DNA of 14,549 nt from Amphritea sp. (lineage in GTDB: Bacteria > Pseudomonadota > Gammaproteobacteria > Pseudomonadales > Balneatricaceae): contig JAGPUU010000173.1 in assembly GCA_018067325.1 (NCBI GenBank), positions 1-14,549 on the forward strand, in the 5' to 3' direction. The notes beneath the pieces were generated by a model. It saw only the letters and a program-made list of their open reading frames with translations, was not told the origin of the DNA and searched no databases. Each line of letters begins with the position of its first letter. Position 1 is the first letter of the stretch. The translations under genes were made by a program, and so were the position numbers. Positions 8,525 through 14,549 of this stretch are shown here, one piece after another.

Positions 8525-9007
8525 ATGCTAGAAAAATGCCGAAACGCCCAAGAACGCTGGGGAGGTGTCAGCGATATAATTGACGGCTGGCTTGAAGAAC
8601 GTCAGAAACTGATCAGCACCTTTGTCGCGTTGCCACAACAGAATGCCGATGAGACCCTGAAAAACCATATTCTGGAATTCTCTCAGCTGATGATGGACTA
8701 TATATCATCCGGTCACTTTGAAGTGTATGAACAACTGTTGAAAGAAGGCAGTGAGTTCAACGATGGCAGCCTGGAAAAAGCACAGGAACTGTTCCCTCTT
8801 ATTCAAATCAGTACCGATGCCGCGCTGGACTTCAATGACCTTTACTCTAGCTTTGATGGCAAGACATTGCAGGAGATGCATGAACTAACCTGTCAGCTCT
8901 CTACATTGGGCGAGTCTCTAGAAGAGCGCTTTGCTCTCGAAGATAAGATGATCGAAGTTCTGCATACCGCCCATCGTGAACAGGTGTTCACTGAAGCACA
9001 GGTATAA
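8525..9007 (+). CDS. rsd: Regulator of sigma-70, Rsd/AlgQ family
   Basis: This 160-residue, all-helical cytosolic protein belongs to the Rsd/AlgQ family. Members bind region 4 of the housekeeping sigma-70, freeing core RNA polymerase for alternative sigma factors in stationary phase; AlgQ also affects alginate and virulence control in Pseudomonas. The match to E. coli Rsd is visible along the length: MLEKCRNAQERWGG, VDxWL-type IDGWLEERQKL, FSQLMMDYISSGHFEVYEQLL, and the C-terminal LGESLEERFALEDKMIEVL, close to E. coli LEARFVLEDKLI. A strong AAGGAGG (8512-8518) sits 6 nt before the ATG, so translation should be efficient. The gene is followed 47 nt later by a WD40 lipoprotein gene with which it may be cotranscribed. 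Family assignment is firm; the exact physiological targets here are inferred. Confidence 0.9.
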   Translation: MLEKCRNAQERWGGVSDIIDGWLEERQKLISTFVALPQQNADETLKNHILEFSQLMMDYISSGHFEVYEQLLKEGSEFNDGSLEKAQELFPLIQISTDAALDFNDLYSSFDGKTLQEMHELTCQLSTLGESLEERFALEDKMIEVLHTAHREQVFTEAQV

Positions 9008-9008
9008 T
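9003..9008 (+). promoter_or_regulatory. Possible -10 box for the WD40 lipoprotein gene
   Basis: TATAAT overlaps the rsd stop codon, 46 nt before the downstream start. No clear -35 is present at 16-18 bp, so this may be chance and the gene may rely on readthrough from rsd. Confidence 0.22.
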
Positions 9009-9054
9009 TACAACGCTTTTACCAAACCGCCTATAGAGATTGCAGGGAAACGTT

Positions 9055-10035
9055 ATGAACAACAGGCTGGGCGCTTTTGGTTGCGCACTTTTAGCCACCG
9101 CAGTCCTCACTGGCTGTAGCGGAGGTGATAAACCGGCTAAGCATGTAGAGTATGCCTTGCAAGGCGCGTATTCCGCATCCATTTCCCCCACGGCCCGCTA
9201 CGCCACTATTGGCTCCTTTAACCATGGCGGCAGCCTGTGGAGCCTGGCTGATCATGAACGACTGTATAACTGGAACCATCGGGCCGGAGACTTCAGCCTT
9301 ATCGCCGCCAGCGCGTTCTCTCCCGACGAACTCTACGCCGCAACTGCCAATCAACAAGACCTGGTACTTTGGAATCTGAGCAATGGCCAGCCAGAAGGGT
9401 TCTGGAGCTCGCCAGCCGAAATTCTGGCCATGGATCTCTCTCCGAATGGCAACTATGCTCTACTGGGACTGGCGGATCATACCGCCGTATACTTCGACGT
9501 CAAACGAGGTGGCGTTAAGCAAACCTTCCGCCACAGTGCCCGGGTAAAGTCTGTCGACCTAAGCGAAGATGCACTTCTGGCCCTCACCGGAGATGATGAC
9601 TACAACGCGCAACTCTGGGACGTTCAAAACAACAAAGTTATCCACAGCCTAAAACTGGGCAATATCGTCGATACCGTCGCACTCTCGCCCAACAAACAGC
9701 TTGCGTTCAGTTCAGGAAGCCTTGATCGAGCGCTCATTTGGAGCACTCAGGACGGCCAGGTACTGCATACCCTATCAGACAACCGTGATCTATTCGGAAG
9801 ACGCCTGAGCTTCCTCTCAGCCCGCTTCTCGCCGGATAGCACTCAACTCCTCACTGGCACAGCCTCAGGCTCAGTTCAGCTATGGGATACCAACAGCGGT
9901 GCTATGTTGCGCAACTGGGAAATTCATAAACGCGATCCATACGGCCCCACCAGCACCGGTGTTTATTCGGTTGGTTTTGGCAATGGGGTTTATTATGCGA
10001 TTGGCTCGAACGGAATCATTAACGAGCTGAAGTAA
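9055..10035 (+). CDS. WD40 beta-propeller lipoprotein
   Basis: I chose the ATG at 9055 because AGGGA lies 5-7 nt upstream; an in-frame ATG at 9040 has no ribosome site. The 326-residue protein starts with a lipoprotein signal (MNNRLGAFGCALLATAVLTGC) with lipobox LTGC and modified C21. Ser at +2 predicts sorting to the outer membrane. The rest is a run of WD-type repeats: six clear blades each with an SPxxxxA-type turn and a terminal W/F-x strand (SLWSL, VLWNL, VYFDV, QLWDV, LIWST, QLWDT), then a shorter seventh (VGFGNGVYYAIGSNGIINEL). That suits a seven-bladed propeller closed by the N-terminal strand. Such domains are binding scaffolds; the partner is unknown. It is not BamB, which has PQQ-type repeats. 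It lies directly after rsd. The fold is likely, the role unassigned. Confidence 0.85.
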   Translation: MNNRLGAFGCALLATAVLTGCSGGDKPAKHVEYALQGAYSASISPTARYATIGSFNHGGSLWSLADHERLYNWNHRAGDFSLIAASAFSPDELYAATANQQDLVLWNLSNGQPEGFWSSPAEILAMDLSPNGNYALLGLADHTAVYFDVKRGGVKQTFRHSARVKSVDLSEDALLALTGDDDYNAQLWDVQNNKVIHSLKLGNIVDTVALSPNKQLAFSSGSLDRALIWSTQDGQVLHTLSDNRDLFGRRLSFLSARFSPDSTQLLTGTASGSVQLWDTNSGAMLRNWEIHKRDPYGPTSTGVYSVGFGNGVYYAIGSNGIINELK

Positions 10036-10103
10036 GTGATTACTGACGCCTTAGTTTTTAATAGACCAGACCATCGCAAAGATTGCGACTTGCTAGGAGC
10101 TAA

Positions 10104-10205
10104 ATGCTTCGCTTGCTCGAAAAAGCGGCGAGGTTCAACTTATTTGTAGTGACTTTTACATTTCTGCATGCAATCCAGAAAGGACATTCAGGTTCGCAGA
10201 GATAA
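10104..10205 (+). CDS. Possible 33-aa small ORF
   Basis: ATG at 10104 is preceded by AGGAG (10095-10099) at a short 4-nt spacing. The predicted peptide begins MLRLLEKAARFNLFVV and ends GHSGSQR; its central part (FNLFVVTFTFLHAI) is hydrophobic enough for a short membrane helix. I recognise no family. The composition could equally be chance in noncoding DNA, so this is a weak call resting on the ribosome site alone. Confidence 0.2.
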   Translation: MLRLLEKAARFNLFVVTFTFLHAIQKGHSGSQR

Positions 10206-10221
10206 AACTCTTCCGCCCCCA

Positions 10222-10242
10222 TAAAAAAACCCGAAGCCGGGT
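10222..10242 (-). terminator. Intrinsic terminator for the PAS-GGDEF gene
   Basis: On the minus strand the stem ACCCG/CGGGT with a GCTT loop is followed by seven T residues. It lies about 100 nt beyond the stop of the diguanylate cyclase gene. On the plus strand no T-tract follows, so it is a poor terminator for the WD40 gene. Confidence 0.7.
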
Positions 10243-10340
10243 ATCAGACTCTGCGTCAGAACTGCACTACAGTAACTTTTCTGAGAAAACGGCAATCCGA
10301 TTCAAGTACGATATAAATAATATAAAAATGAGATGCAGAA

Positions 10341-11360
10341 TTAAGTATTGAATACCTCGCAGCAGTTCCTACCCTTTTTCTTAGCCATATAAAGCGCTAT
10401 ATCTGCTTGTTTGAGTAGATCAGTTTCATTAAGCATTTCTGCTTTCAACGATGCGACTCCAATGCTTACCGTTATGGCACTCGCTGCATCTACAACATCA
10501 TGCTTAATCTCTAATGATCTGACATTCATTCTAATTCTTTCTGCAACGGCTAATGCAGCGTGGCCCTCTGTTGAGGGTAATAATACGACAAATTCTTCAC
10601 CACCGAAGCGTGCAGCAAGATCGGTTTCTCTCAGCAGAGAGCCTTTTATCGTTTGCGCAATACTTGTGAGTACAATATCGCCAAAGTCATGCCCATACTT
10701 ATCGTTGTATTTTTTAAAACAATCTATATCGATCATCAAAAGTGATAGATATTCTCTATTTCTTTTGGCGGTCGCCACATTCTCTGTCAGACGCCTTTCA
10801 TAGACATGACGGTTTGCTATCGTAGTTAAGCTATCTGTTTCACTGATAATCAGTAACTCTTCGACTGCTTTTTCTAACTCCAGTGTGCGATTTTTAACCC
10901 GTGACTCAAGCTCGTAGTTCAGCTCTTGTATTTCTATATTTACTTGCTTTTGCTCAGTAATGTCCACAGATACGATCATGAAATAATCAATTTGATCGTT
11001 ATGATCGTTATGGTCATTGATTGGAACGATGGTTGAGTGGAACCACATTACATTTCCTTCGATGTCTACCACTGCATCTTCATGTACTACGACCGCACCT
11101 GTATCCCGTGCCTTTATCAAACTCTTGGTCATTTCGTCACGAAATAGTTGAGGATAGAAGCCTAGAGGATATGGTTTCCCGTAATACTCTGTGATGTCAT
11201 CAATACCCAGACCATTGATACCAGCAGAACTCATATATTGTAGATGAAAATCTAAGTCCACTATTTTTGTGCACACTGGTGAGTGCTCAATCCATGCGGT
11301 GCTTTGTTTTTCAGAGAACCACAGTAGGTCTTGTCTCATTTTGAAATCAATAATTGACAT
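10341..11360 (-). CDS. PAS-GGDEF diguanylate cyclase
   Basis: This 339-residue protein probably makes cyclic di-GMP from two GTP. A PAS/PAC sensor domain (about 20-136, ending in the PAC-like VSVDITEQKQ) is joined by a coiled-coil linker (about 138-172) to a GGDEF domain (about 173-338). The catalytic site is intact: DIDCFKKYND (211-220), GHDFGD (223-228) and GGEEF (253-257). An RETD inhibitory site (244-247) lies exactly five residues before GGEEF, so product feedback inhibition is expected. No membrane helix or signal peptide is seen; it should be cytosolic, and the PAS cofactor is unknown. GGGAG close upstream supports the ATG. The DNA is visibly more AT-rich than dctBD-pyk-gshA, which may indicate later acquisition. 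A 9-bp tandem repeat lies within the PAS coding part. It is divergent from katA. Confidence 0.93.
   Translation of the reverse strand: MSIIDFKMRQDLLWFSEKQSTAWIEHSPVCTKIVDLDFHLQYMSSAGINGLGIDDITEYYGKPYPLGFYPQLFRDEMTKSLIKARDTGAVVVHEDAVVDIEGNVMWFHSTIVPINDHNDHNDQIDYFMIVSVDITEQKQVNIEIQELNYELESRVKNRTLELEKAVEELLIISETDSLTTIANRHVYERRLTENVATAKRNREYLSLLMIDIDCFKKYNDKYGHDFGDIVLTSIAQTIKGSLLRETDLAARFGGEEFVVLLPSTEGHAALAVAERIRMNVRSLEIKHDVVDAASAITVSIGVASLKAEMLNETDLLKQADIALYMAKKKGRNCCEVFNT
10994..11011. repeat. Tandem 9-bp repeat inside the PAS domain
   Basis: GATCGTTAT occurs twice head to tail (10994-11002, 11003-11011), followed by a decayed third copy (11012-11020). On the coding strand it gives the peptide NDHNDHND, residues about 115-122, in a loop of the PAS domain. 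The unit length keeps the frame, so copy number could change loop length without breaking the protein. Confidence 0.7.
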
Positions 11361-11441
11361 AAACTCCCTTTTATTAAAAAGGTCTTCATCATTTTTAATG
11401 CTCGTATCATACCCGGACTTGCATGACTGTCTGTAATGCGA

Positions 11442-11467
11442 AGTGTTAATACCCCTACAATAACACT
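11442..11467. repeat. Dyad AGTGTTA / TAACACT upstream of katA
   Basis: Perfect 7-bp arms (11442-11448, 11461-11467) are separated by 12 bp; the arms extend to 9 bp with one mismatch. The same AGTGTTAAT word forms the stem of the hairpin after katA. A regulator site is possible but I recognise none. Confidence 0.4.
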
Positions 11468-11522
11468 GTGAATATCTTCTCTCAGGTCTAAATCAGATGA
11501 GTCAAAGCATGCACTGCTAATG

Positions 11523-11537
11523 GCGTTCTCTGAACGC
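11523..11537. repeat. Dyad GCGTTC / GAACGC
   Basis: Perfect 6-bp arms with a TCT centre lie about 120 nt before katA. TTTATATTG follows on the plus strand, so it could be a weak hairpin terminator or an operator. It does not fit the LexA consensus CTGT-N8-ACAG. Confidence 0.4.
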
Positions 11538-11561
11538 TTTATATTGTCACTCCTTCAACAA

Positions 11562-11598
11562 ATAGAAAAAGACTATAATAAACATACTTATAATTAAT
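11562..11598 (+). promoter_or_regulatory. OxyR-like site overlapping a TATAAT before katA
   Basis: The OxyR pattern is four ATAG/CTAT-type tetramers at 7-bp spacing. Here ATAG (11562), CTAT (11573), ATAC (11584) and TAAT (11595) occur at exactly that spacing: the first two are perfect, the third has one mismatch and the fourth two. A TATAAT (11574-11579) lies inside the site but has no good -35. If OxyR activates, the start site is more likely downstream, where TATTCT (11613-11618) is a weak -10. Catalase genes are classic OxyR targets. The AT-rich setting makes chance partial matches possible. Confidence 0.42.
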
Positions 11599-11656
11599 TT
11601 TCCTAATTTCAATATTCTCCTAAGCTAAAGACGTAGACATCTAGCAGGAGAACAAC

Positions 11657-13096
11657 ATGACTAAGAAATTGACTACGGCATCTGGCTGCCCAGTGGCCGA
11701 CAACCAGAACGCGACAACCGCAGGCCCCCGTGGGCCGCAATTACTCCAGGACGTTTGGTTTCTGGAAAAACTGGCACATTTTGACCGCGAAGTTATACCG
11801 GAACGACGCATGCACGCTAAGGGCTCAGGTGCTTATGGTACCTTCACCGTTACCAACGATATTAGAAAATATTCCCGCGCTAAGATTTTTTCAGAGGTCG
11901 GTAAACAAACAGAAATGTTCGCACGCTTTACGACCGTCGCAGGTGAACGTGGCGCTGCCGATGCCGAACGAGACATTCGTGGTTTTGCGTTAAAATTCTA
12001 CACAGAAGAGGGAAATTGGGACCTGGTGGGTAACAATACACCGGTATTCTTCTTGCGTGATCCGCTTAAATTCCCCGATTTGAACCACGCCGTCAAGCGC
12101 GACCCGCGTACTAACATGCGCAGTGCTCAAAACAATTGGGACTTCTGGACGCTGCTTCCTGAAGCTTTACATCAGGTCACTATAGTTATGAGTGACCGGG
12201 GCATACCAGCCTCCTATCGGCAGATGCACGGATTTGGCAGTCATACTTTCAGTATGATTAACGCTAATAATGAGCGCACATGGGTCAAATTTCATTTCAG
12301 CTCCAATCAAGGAATTAAAAACCTTACCGATGGAGAATCTGAACAACTGATCGGCCGAGACAGAGAAAGTCATCAGCGTGACTTGTATGAGTCCATCGAA
12401 AATGGCGATTACCCTTCCTGGACAATGAGCATCCAGGTGATGACGGAAGAACAAGCGGAAAACAGCTTATTCAATCCATTCGACTTAACCAAAATCTGGC
12501 CAAAAGCTGATTACCCCCTACTTGAAGTCGGCACAATGGAGCTTAATAGCAATCCTTCGAATTACTTCGCTGAAGTTGAACAGTCTGCATTCAATCCGGC
12601 TAGCGTGGTGCCGGGAATCAGTTTCTCACCGGACAAAATGCTGCAAGGCCGCCTGTTCTCATACGGAGATGCGCAACGCTATCGTCTGGGCGTTAACCAT
12701 CATCAGATTCCGGTTAACGCACCCCGTTGTCCGGTACATAGCTATCACCGAGATGGCGCTATGCGGGTTGATGATAACTACGGTGGCACTATTGGTTATG
12801 AACCCAATAGTCAGCGCGAGTGGCAAGAGCAGCCGGAGTACGCTGAACCACCGTTGTCATTATCAGGTGCAGCCTCACGTTGGGATCACCGAGAAGATGA
12901 TGACTACTATTCACAACCCGGTGCACTGTTCCGCCTGATGAGCCCAGAACAACAGCAACTGCTGTTCGAGAATACGGCTCGCTCTGTGGGTGGAGCATCT
13001 GTTGAAATCCAAAGGCGACATATTGGCAGCTGTCTAAAAGCTGATCAGGCTTACGGCGCCGGAGTCGCAAAGGCGCTGGGTATATCACTGGATTAA
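11657..13096 (+). CDS. katA: Monofunctional haem catalase, small-subunit clade
   Basis: This enzyme splits hydrogen peroxide into water and oxygen. At 479 residues it matches the small-subunit (clade 3) haem b catalases, with no C-terminal flavodoxin-like domain as in large-subunit enzymes. Active-site residues are present: H53 in the [13 protein letters not shown] signature, N127 in [16 protein letters not shown], and the proximal haem ligand Y336 in [14 protein letters not shown]. The N-terminal [18 protein letters not shown] is typical of the clade. There is no signal peptide, so it should be cytosolic. AGGAG lies about 6 nt before the ATG at 11657. A partial OxyR site upstream suggests peroxide induction, and a long hairpin follows the stop. 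The symbol is by family resemblance; katB would be an alternative name. Confidence 0.95.
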   Translation: MTKKLTTASGCPVADNQNATTAGPRGPQLLQDVWFLEKLAHFDREVIPERRMHAKGSGAYGTFTVTNDIRKYSRAKIFSEVGKQTEMFARFTTVAGERGAADAERDIRGFALKFYTEEGNWDLVGNNTPVFFLRDPLKFPDLNHAVKRDPRTNMRSAQNNWDFWTLLPEALHQVTIVMSDRGIPASYRQMHGFGSHTFSMINANNERTWVKFHFSSNQGIKNLTDGESEQLIGRDRESHQRDLYESIENGDYPSWTMSIQVMTEEQAENSLFNPFDLTKIWPKADYPLLEVGTMELNSNPSNYFAEVEQSAFNPASVVPGISFSPDKMLQGRLFSYGDAQRYRLGVNHHQIPVNAPRCPVHSYHRDGAMRVDDNYGGTIGYEPNSQREWQEQPEYAEPPLSLSGAASRWDHREDDDYYSQPGALFRLMSPEQQQLLFENTARSVGGASVEIQRRHIGSCLKADQAYGAGVAKALGISLD

Positions 13097-13112
13097 ACTG
13101 AGTAGCCAACGT

Positions 13113-13152
13113 GAGTGTTAATGCAGAACTTCGTTGTGCTGTATTAACACTC
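13113..13152 (+). terminator. Long hairpin after katA, probable terminator
   Basis: A 14-bp stem (one G-T pair) has outer arms GAGTGTTAAT (13113-13122) and ATTAACACTC (13143-13152) extended inward by GCAG/CTGT. A small AAC-TTC-GTT pairing fits in the loop. It begins 16 nt after the katA stop. The downstream T-tract is weak (CTTTAATT), so it may instead protect the 3' end of the transcript. Confidence 0.6.
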
Positions 13153-13225
13153 TCCTTTAATTCGCATAAACGAGGACGAAAGAGCATACGTTTAGTTCCA
13201 TCCATCGACTAATCACTCACTGCCC

Positions 13226-13244
13226 TTACACTAGATAAGTGTAA
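13226..13244. repeat. Dyad TTACACT / AGTGTAA
   Basis: Perfect 7-bp arms (13226-13232, 13238-13244) flank AGATA. It could be an operator or a hairpin; no T-tract follows. Confidence 0.4.
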
Positions 13245-13340
13245 CGCGCAGTTAGCGTATTCCAGAAGTTCAAGTAGGCAAGCTCCTTAGTCCGTTTTTG
13301 GCATATAGCCCACCTCAGAATTTCTGAAAACAGCACAGAA

Positions 13341-13362
13341 TCACCTTTCTACACGAAGGTGA
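13341..13362. repeat. Dyad TCACCTT / AAGGTGA
   Basis: Perfect 7-bp arms (13341-13347, 13356-13362), extendable by a T-G pair, flank a loop of 6-8 nt. A TCAGAA-T-TTCTGA dyad (13315-13327) lies 13 nt upstream. Function not recognised. Confidence 0.4.
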
Positions 13363-13431
13363 CATTTACGTTCGAATCGCTAAATCACGACTCTATCCAT
13401 CCAGTTCATCGAAAGCGGACAGTATTTAAAA

Positions 13432-13467
13432 TGCCTGTCGTGGCAGGCACTAATTTTATCTTTCTTT
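13432..13467 (+). terminator. Hairpin TGCCTG / CAGGCA with T-rich tail
   Basis: A 6-bp GC-rich stem (13432-13437, 13444-13449) with a 6-nt loop is followed by TAATTTTATCTTTCTTTT. This is terminator-like but lies about 335 nt past katA with no gene just upstream, so it might end a small RNA or readthrough transcript. Confidence 0.35.
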
Positions 13468-13489
13468 TGTGGCAAGACTACGACTAGTC

Positions 13490-13515
13490 GAGGCAAACCC
13501 ACTAGTTTATGCCTC
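13490..13515. repeat. Stem-loop GAGGCAAAC / GTTTATGCCTC
   Basis: Arms GAGGC and AAAC pair with GCCTC and GTTT around a CCACTA loop, with a 2-nt bulge on the right arm. It abuts the palindrome CGACTAGTCG (13481-13490). It is about 200 nt upstream of the membrane sensor gene. Confidence 0.4.
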
Positions 13516-13716
13516 TTGACTATTATCATTGTATAAATTGTGGGTATGATGAATACTTGTTTGTTTAGCTCGCTTCATAAATAGGCAAAGGTTTGCAGAA
13601 TCAAGCAACGGTTGATGTATGAAATACCGTTCAGCCCATACCCGCTGGTTAGTATAGTGAAGCATTAAAGTTGGTGATCATTTGTTAAGGCACTAGATGC
13701 TAAGGACGACTGTTGT

Positions 13717-14549
13717 ATGATCAATTCAGTTTTTTTGGTTCTGTCTCAAAATGTAGCATTATTAATAGCTATGCTGTTTATTTATGACTTTATATCTCGC
13801 CAATGGGATACAGAAAAGCCGCATCTTAAAGACTTGGTTACAGGCATTACCGTTGGCTTGATTGTCACTGTCACTATGTTGACATCATGGCACTATGAAG
13901 AGGGCATCATCTTTGATGCTCGCTCTATCCTATTAGGCGTATCAGGCTTATGTCTAGGTGTAACACCGACTTCGATTGCGATATTGATCGCCGCCGTTGT
14001 ACGGATCTCTCTGGGGGGAGATGGCGTTATCCCAGGTGTTACCGGTATTATTTCGTCTGGAATTATTGGCGTGCTATGGCGTACATATAGACTCCCCAAA
14101 GGCTTAATCGAACTATCACTGAAAGAGTTATGGTGTTTTGGGCTTATTATTCATCTAGCCTACTTAGCTTCACTGTTTTTATTCCCTATCGATAAAGCAA
14201 TACAAAGACTCTGGGTTATTGTATTGCCTGTTTTAGTCGTGTATCCACTTGCAATAGTTATGCTCAGTTTTTTGTTTATAAATCGTCTAAAACAAGCGCA
14301 CTTATCCAAAGCTTTGATACTCAGTGAAGAGCGTACGAAGGGGCTTTATTATCACGCCCCCGCGGCCATCTGGGAGGAAGATTGGTCAGCAGTAAGCTCA
14401 GCTCTGAAAACTATACGACGTAATCACCCCGATATTTCCCTATCCGGTTATTTCCTAAAGCATCGAGAGAAAGCTTGGGATATTGTTAACTCAATTAAAA
14501 TAGTTGATGTAAATGACGCGGCACTGAGAGCTTCGGGGGCTGTATCAAA
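13717..14549 (+). CDS. Membrane sensor with LytS-type 5TM domain and PAS domain (3' truncated)
   Basis: The frame is open from ATG 13717 (AAGGA about 10 nt upstream) to the right edge: 277 codons and no stop. Residues 1-188 are strongly hydrophobic, with helices near 3-24, 40-58, 68-97, 105-121, 138-156 and 165-187. The stretch FDARSILLGVSGLCLG with RISLGGDGVIPGVTGI matches the 5TMR_LYT (LytS-YhcK type) sensor domain. After a short linker, PAAIWEEDWSAVSSALKTI and later KIVDVNDAALRASGA look like a PAS domain of the kind found in bacterial signalling proteins. The output domain (histidine kinase, GGDEF or EAL) lies beyond the window and cannot be told. Its ligand is unknown; related LytS proteins respond to pyruvate or to membrane and cell-wall state. 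The coding DNA is AT-rich relative to the left half of the window. It is separated from katA by a 620-bp structured spacer. Confidence 0.85.
   Translation, partial: MINSVFLVLSQNVALLIAMLFIYDFISRQWDTEKPHLKDLVTGITVGLIVTVTMLTSWHYEEGIIFDARSILLGVSGLCLGVTPTSIAILIAAVVRISLGGDGVIPGVTGIISSGIIGVLWRTYRLPKGLIELSLKELWCFGLIIHLAYLASLFLFPIDKAIQRLWVIVLPVLVVYPLAIVMLSFLFINRLKQAHLSKALILSEERTKGLYYHAPAAIWEEDWSAVSSALKTIRRNHPDISLSGYFLKHREKAWDIVNSIKIVDVNDAALRASGAVS

Larger units (their letters stand above)
10036..10340. other. 305-bp spacer after the WD40 gene
   Basis: It separates two converging genes. It contains a 6-bp hairpin TCGCAA/TTGCGA (10074-10088) without a T-tract, a possible 33-codon ORF (10104-10205), and a minus-strand terminator (10222-10242). 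Nothing else was recognised, and no clear plus-strand terminator for the WD40 gene was seen. Confidence 0.6.
11361..11656. other. 296-bp divergent spacer between the PAS-GGDEF gene and katA
   Basis: No ORF was recognised. It holds three structured elements: a dyad AGTGTTA/TAACACT (11442-11467), a tight GCGTTC/GAACGC dyad (11523-11537) and the OxyR-like site (11562-11598). Promoters of both flanking genes must lie here. Confidence 0.6.
13097..13716. other. 620-bp hairpin-rich spacer after katA
   Basis: No gene of useful length was recognised in either direction. It contains at least five separate inverted repeats (13113-13152, 13226-13244, 13341-13362, 13432-13449, 13490-13515), a perfect 10-bp palindrome CGACTAGTCG (13481-13490) and four CTAG words between 13231 and 13696. 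It could carry untranslated RNA, operators for the next gene, or decayed mobile DNA. No transposase remnant or tRNA was seen. Confidence 0.5.

Noticed and set aside
11523..11537. LexA (SOS) box before katA
   Set aside because: The dyad is GCGTTC/GAACGC with a 3-bp centre and does not fit CTGT-N8-ACAG.
12522..12938. 138-codon plus-strand ORF within katA
   Set aside because: It is an alternative frame of katA with no recognisable domain.
12789..13205. 138-codon minus-strand ORF reaching into the spacer after katA
   Set aside because: Most of it is antisense to the catalase C-terminus, it shows no family motif and it crosses the post-katA hairpin.
13509..13568. 19-codon ORF MPLDYYHCINCGYDEYLFV with a CxxC pair, hinting at a zinc ribbon
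   Set aside because: There is no ribosome site, it is very short and it overlaps a stem-loop; a single CxxC is not enough.
13097..13716. CRISPR array or insertion sequence in the repeat-rich spacer
   Set aside because: The inverted repeats differ in sequence, are not regularly spaced, and no transposase frame or target duplication was seen.

Overview
The window looks like chromosomal DNA from a motile, aerobic gammaproteobacterium, probably a marine Oceanospirillales-type organism. That placement is an inference from gene content: a DctB/DctD C4-dicarboxylate two-component system, a PykA-type pyruvate kinase, a proteobacterial GshA, an Rsd/AlgQ anti-sigma factor and a small-subunit catalase. 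No rRNA, tRNA, CRISPR array, transposase or integrase was seen.

Left part (1-4661): the signalling half of a methyl-accepting chemotaxis protein enters from the left edge. It converges on dctD across a perfect-stem bidirectional terminator. dctB and dctD form a minus-strand operon (histidine kinase, then sigma-54 activator), but no dicarboxylate transporter gene is present. The dctB/pyk divergent spacer carries a 10-bp-arm palindrome close to the known HexR operator, which would suit control of pyruvate kinase.

Middle (4662-10035): housekeeping genes pyk and gshA on the plus strand, each followed by a terminator-like hairpin. Next come a minus-strand gene for a secreted FliL-domain protein, then plus-strand rsd and a gene for a lipoprotein predicted to be a seven-bladed WD40 beta-propeller.

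Right part (10036-14549): visibly more AT-rich and looser, with long spacers. It holds a cytosolic PAS-GGDEF diguanylate cyclase (minus strand), katA with a partial OxyR-like site upstream, a 620-bp hairpin-rich noncoding stretch, and the first 277 codons of a membrane sensor with a LytS-type 5TM domain and a PAS domain that runs off the right edge. This looks like an environmental sensing and stress block, but no shared pathway is proven.

I did not find a clear, wholly new system. The best leads are the HexR-like operator, the altered sigma-54 contact loop (GAFTDA) in DctD, the secreted FliL-like protein, the OxyR-like site, and the unexplained structured spacer after katA.
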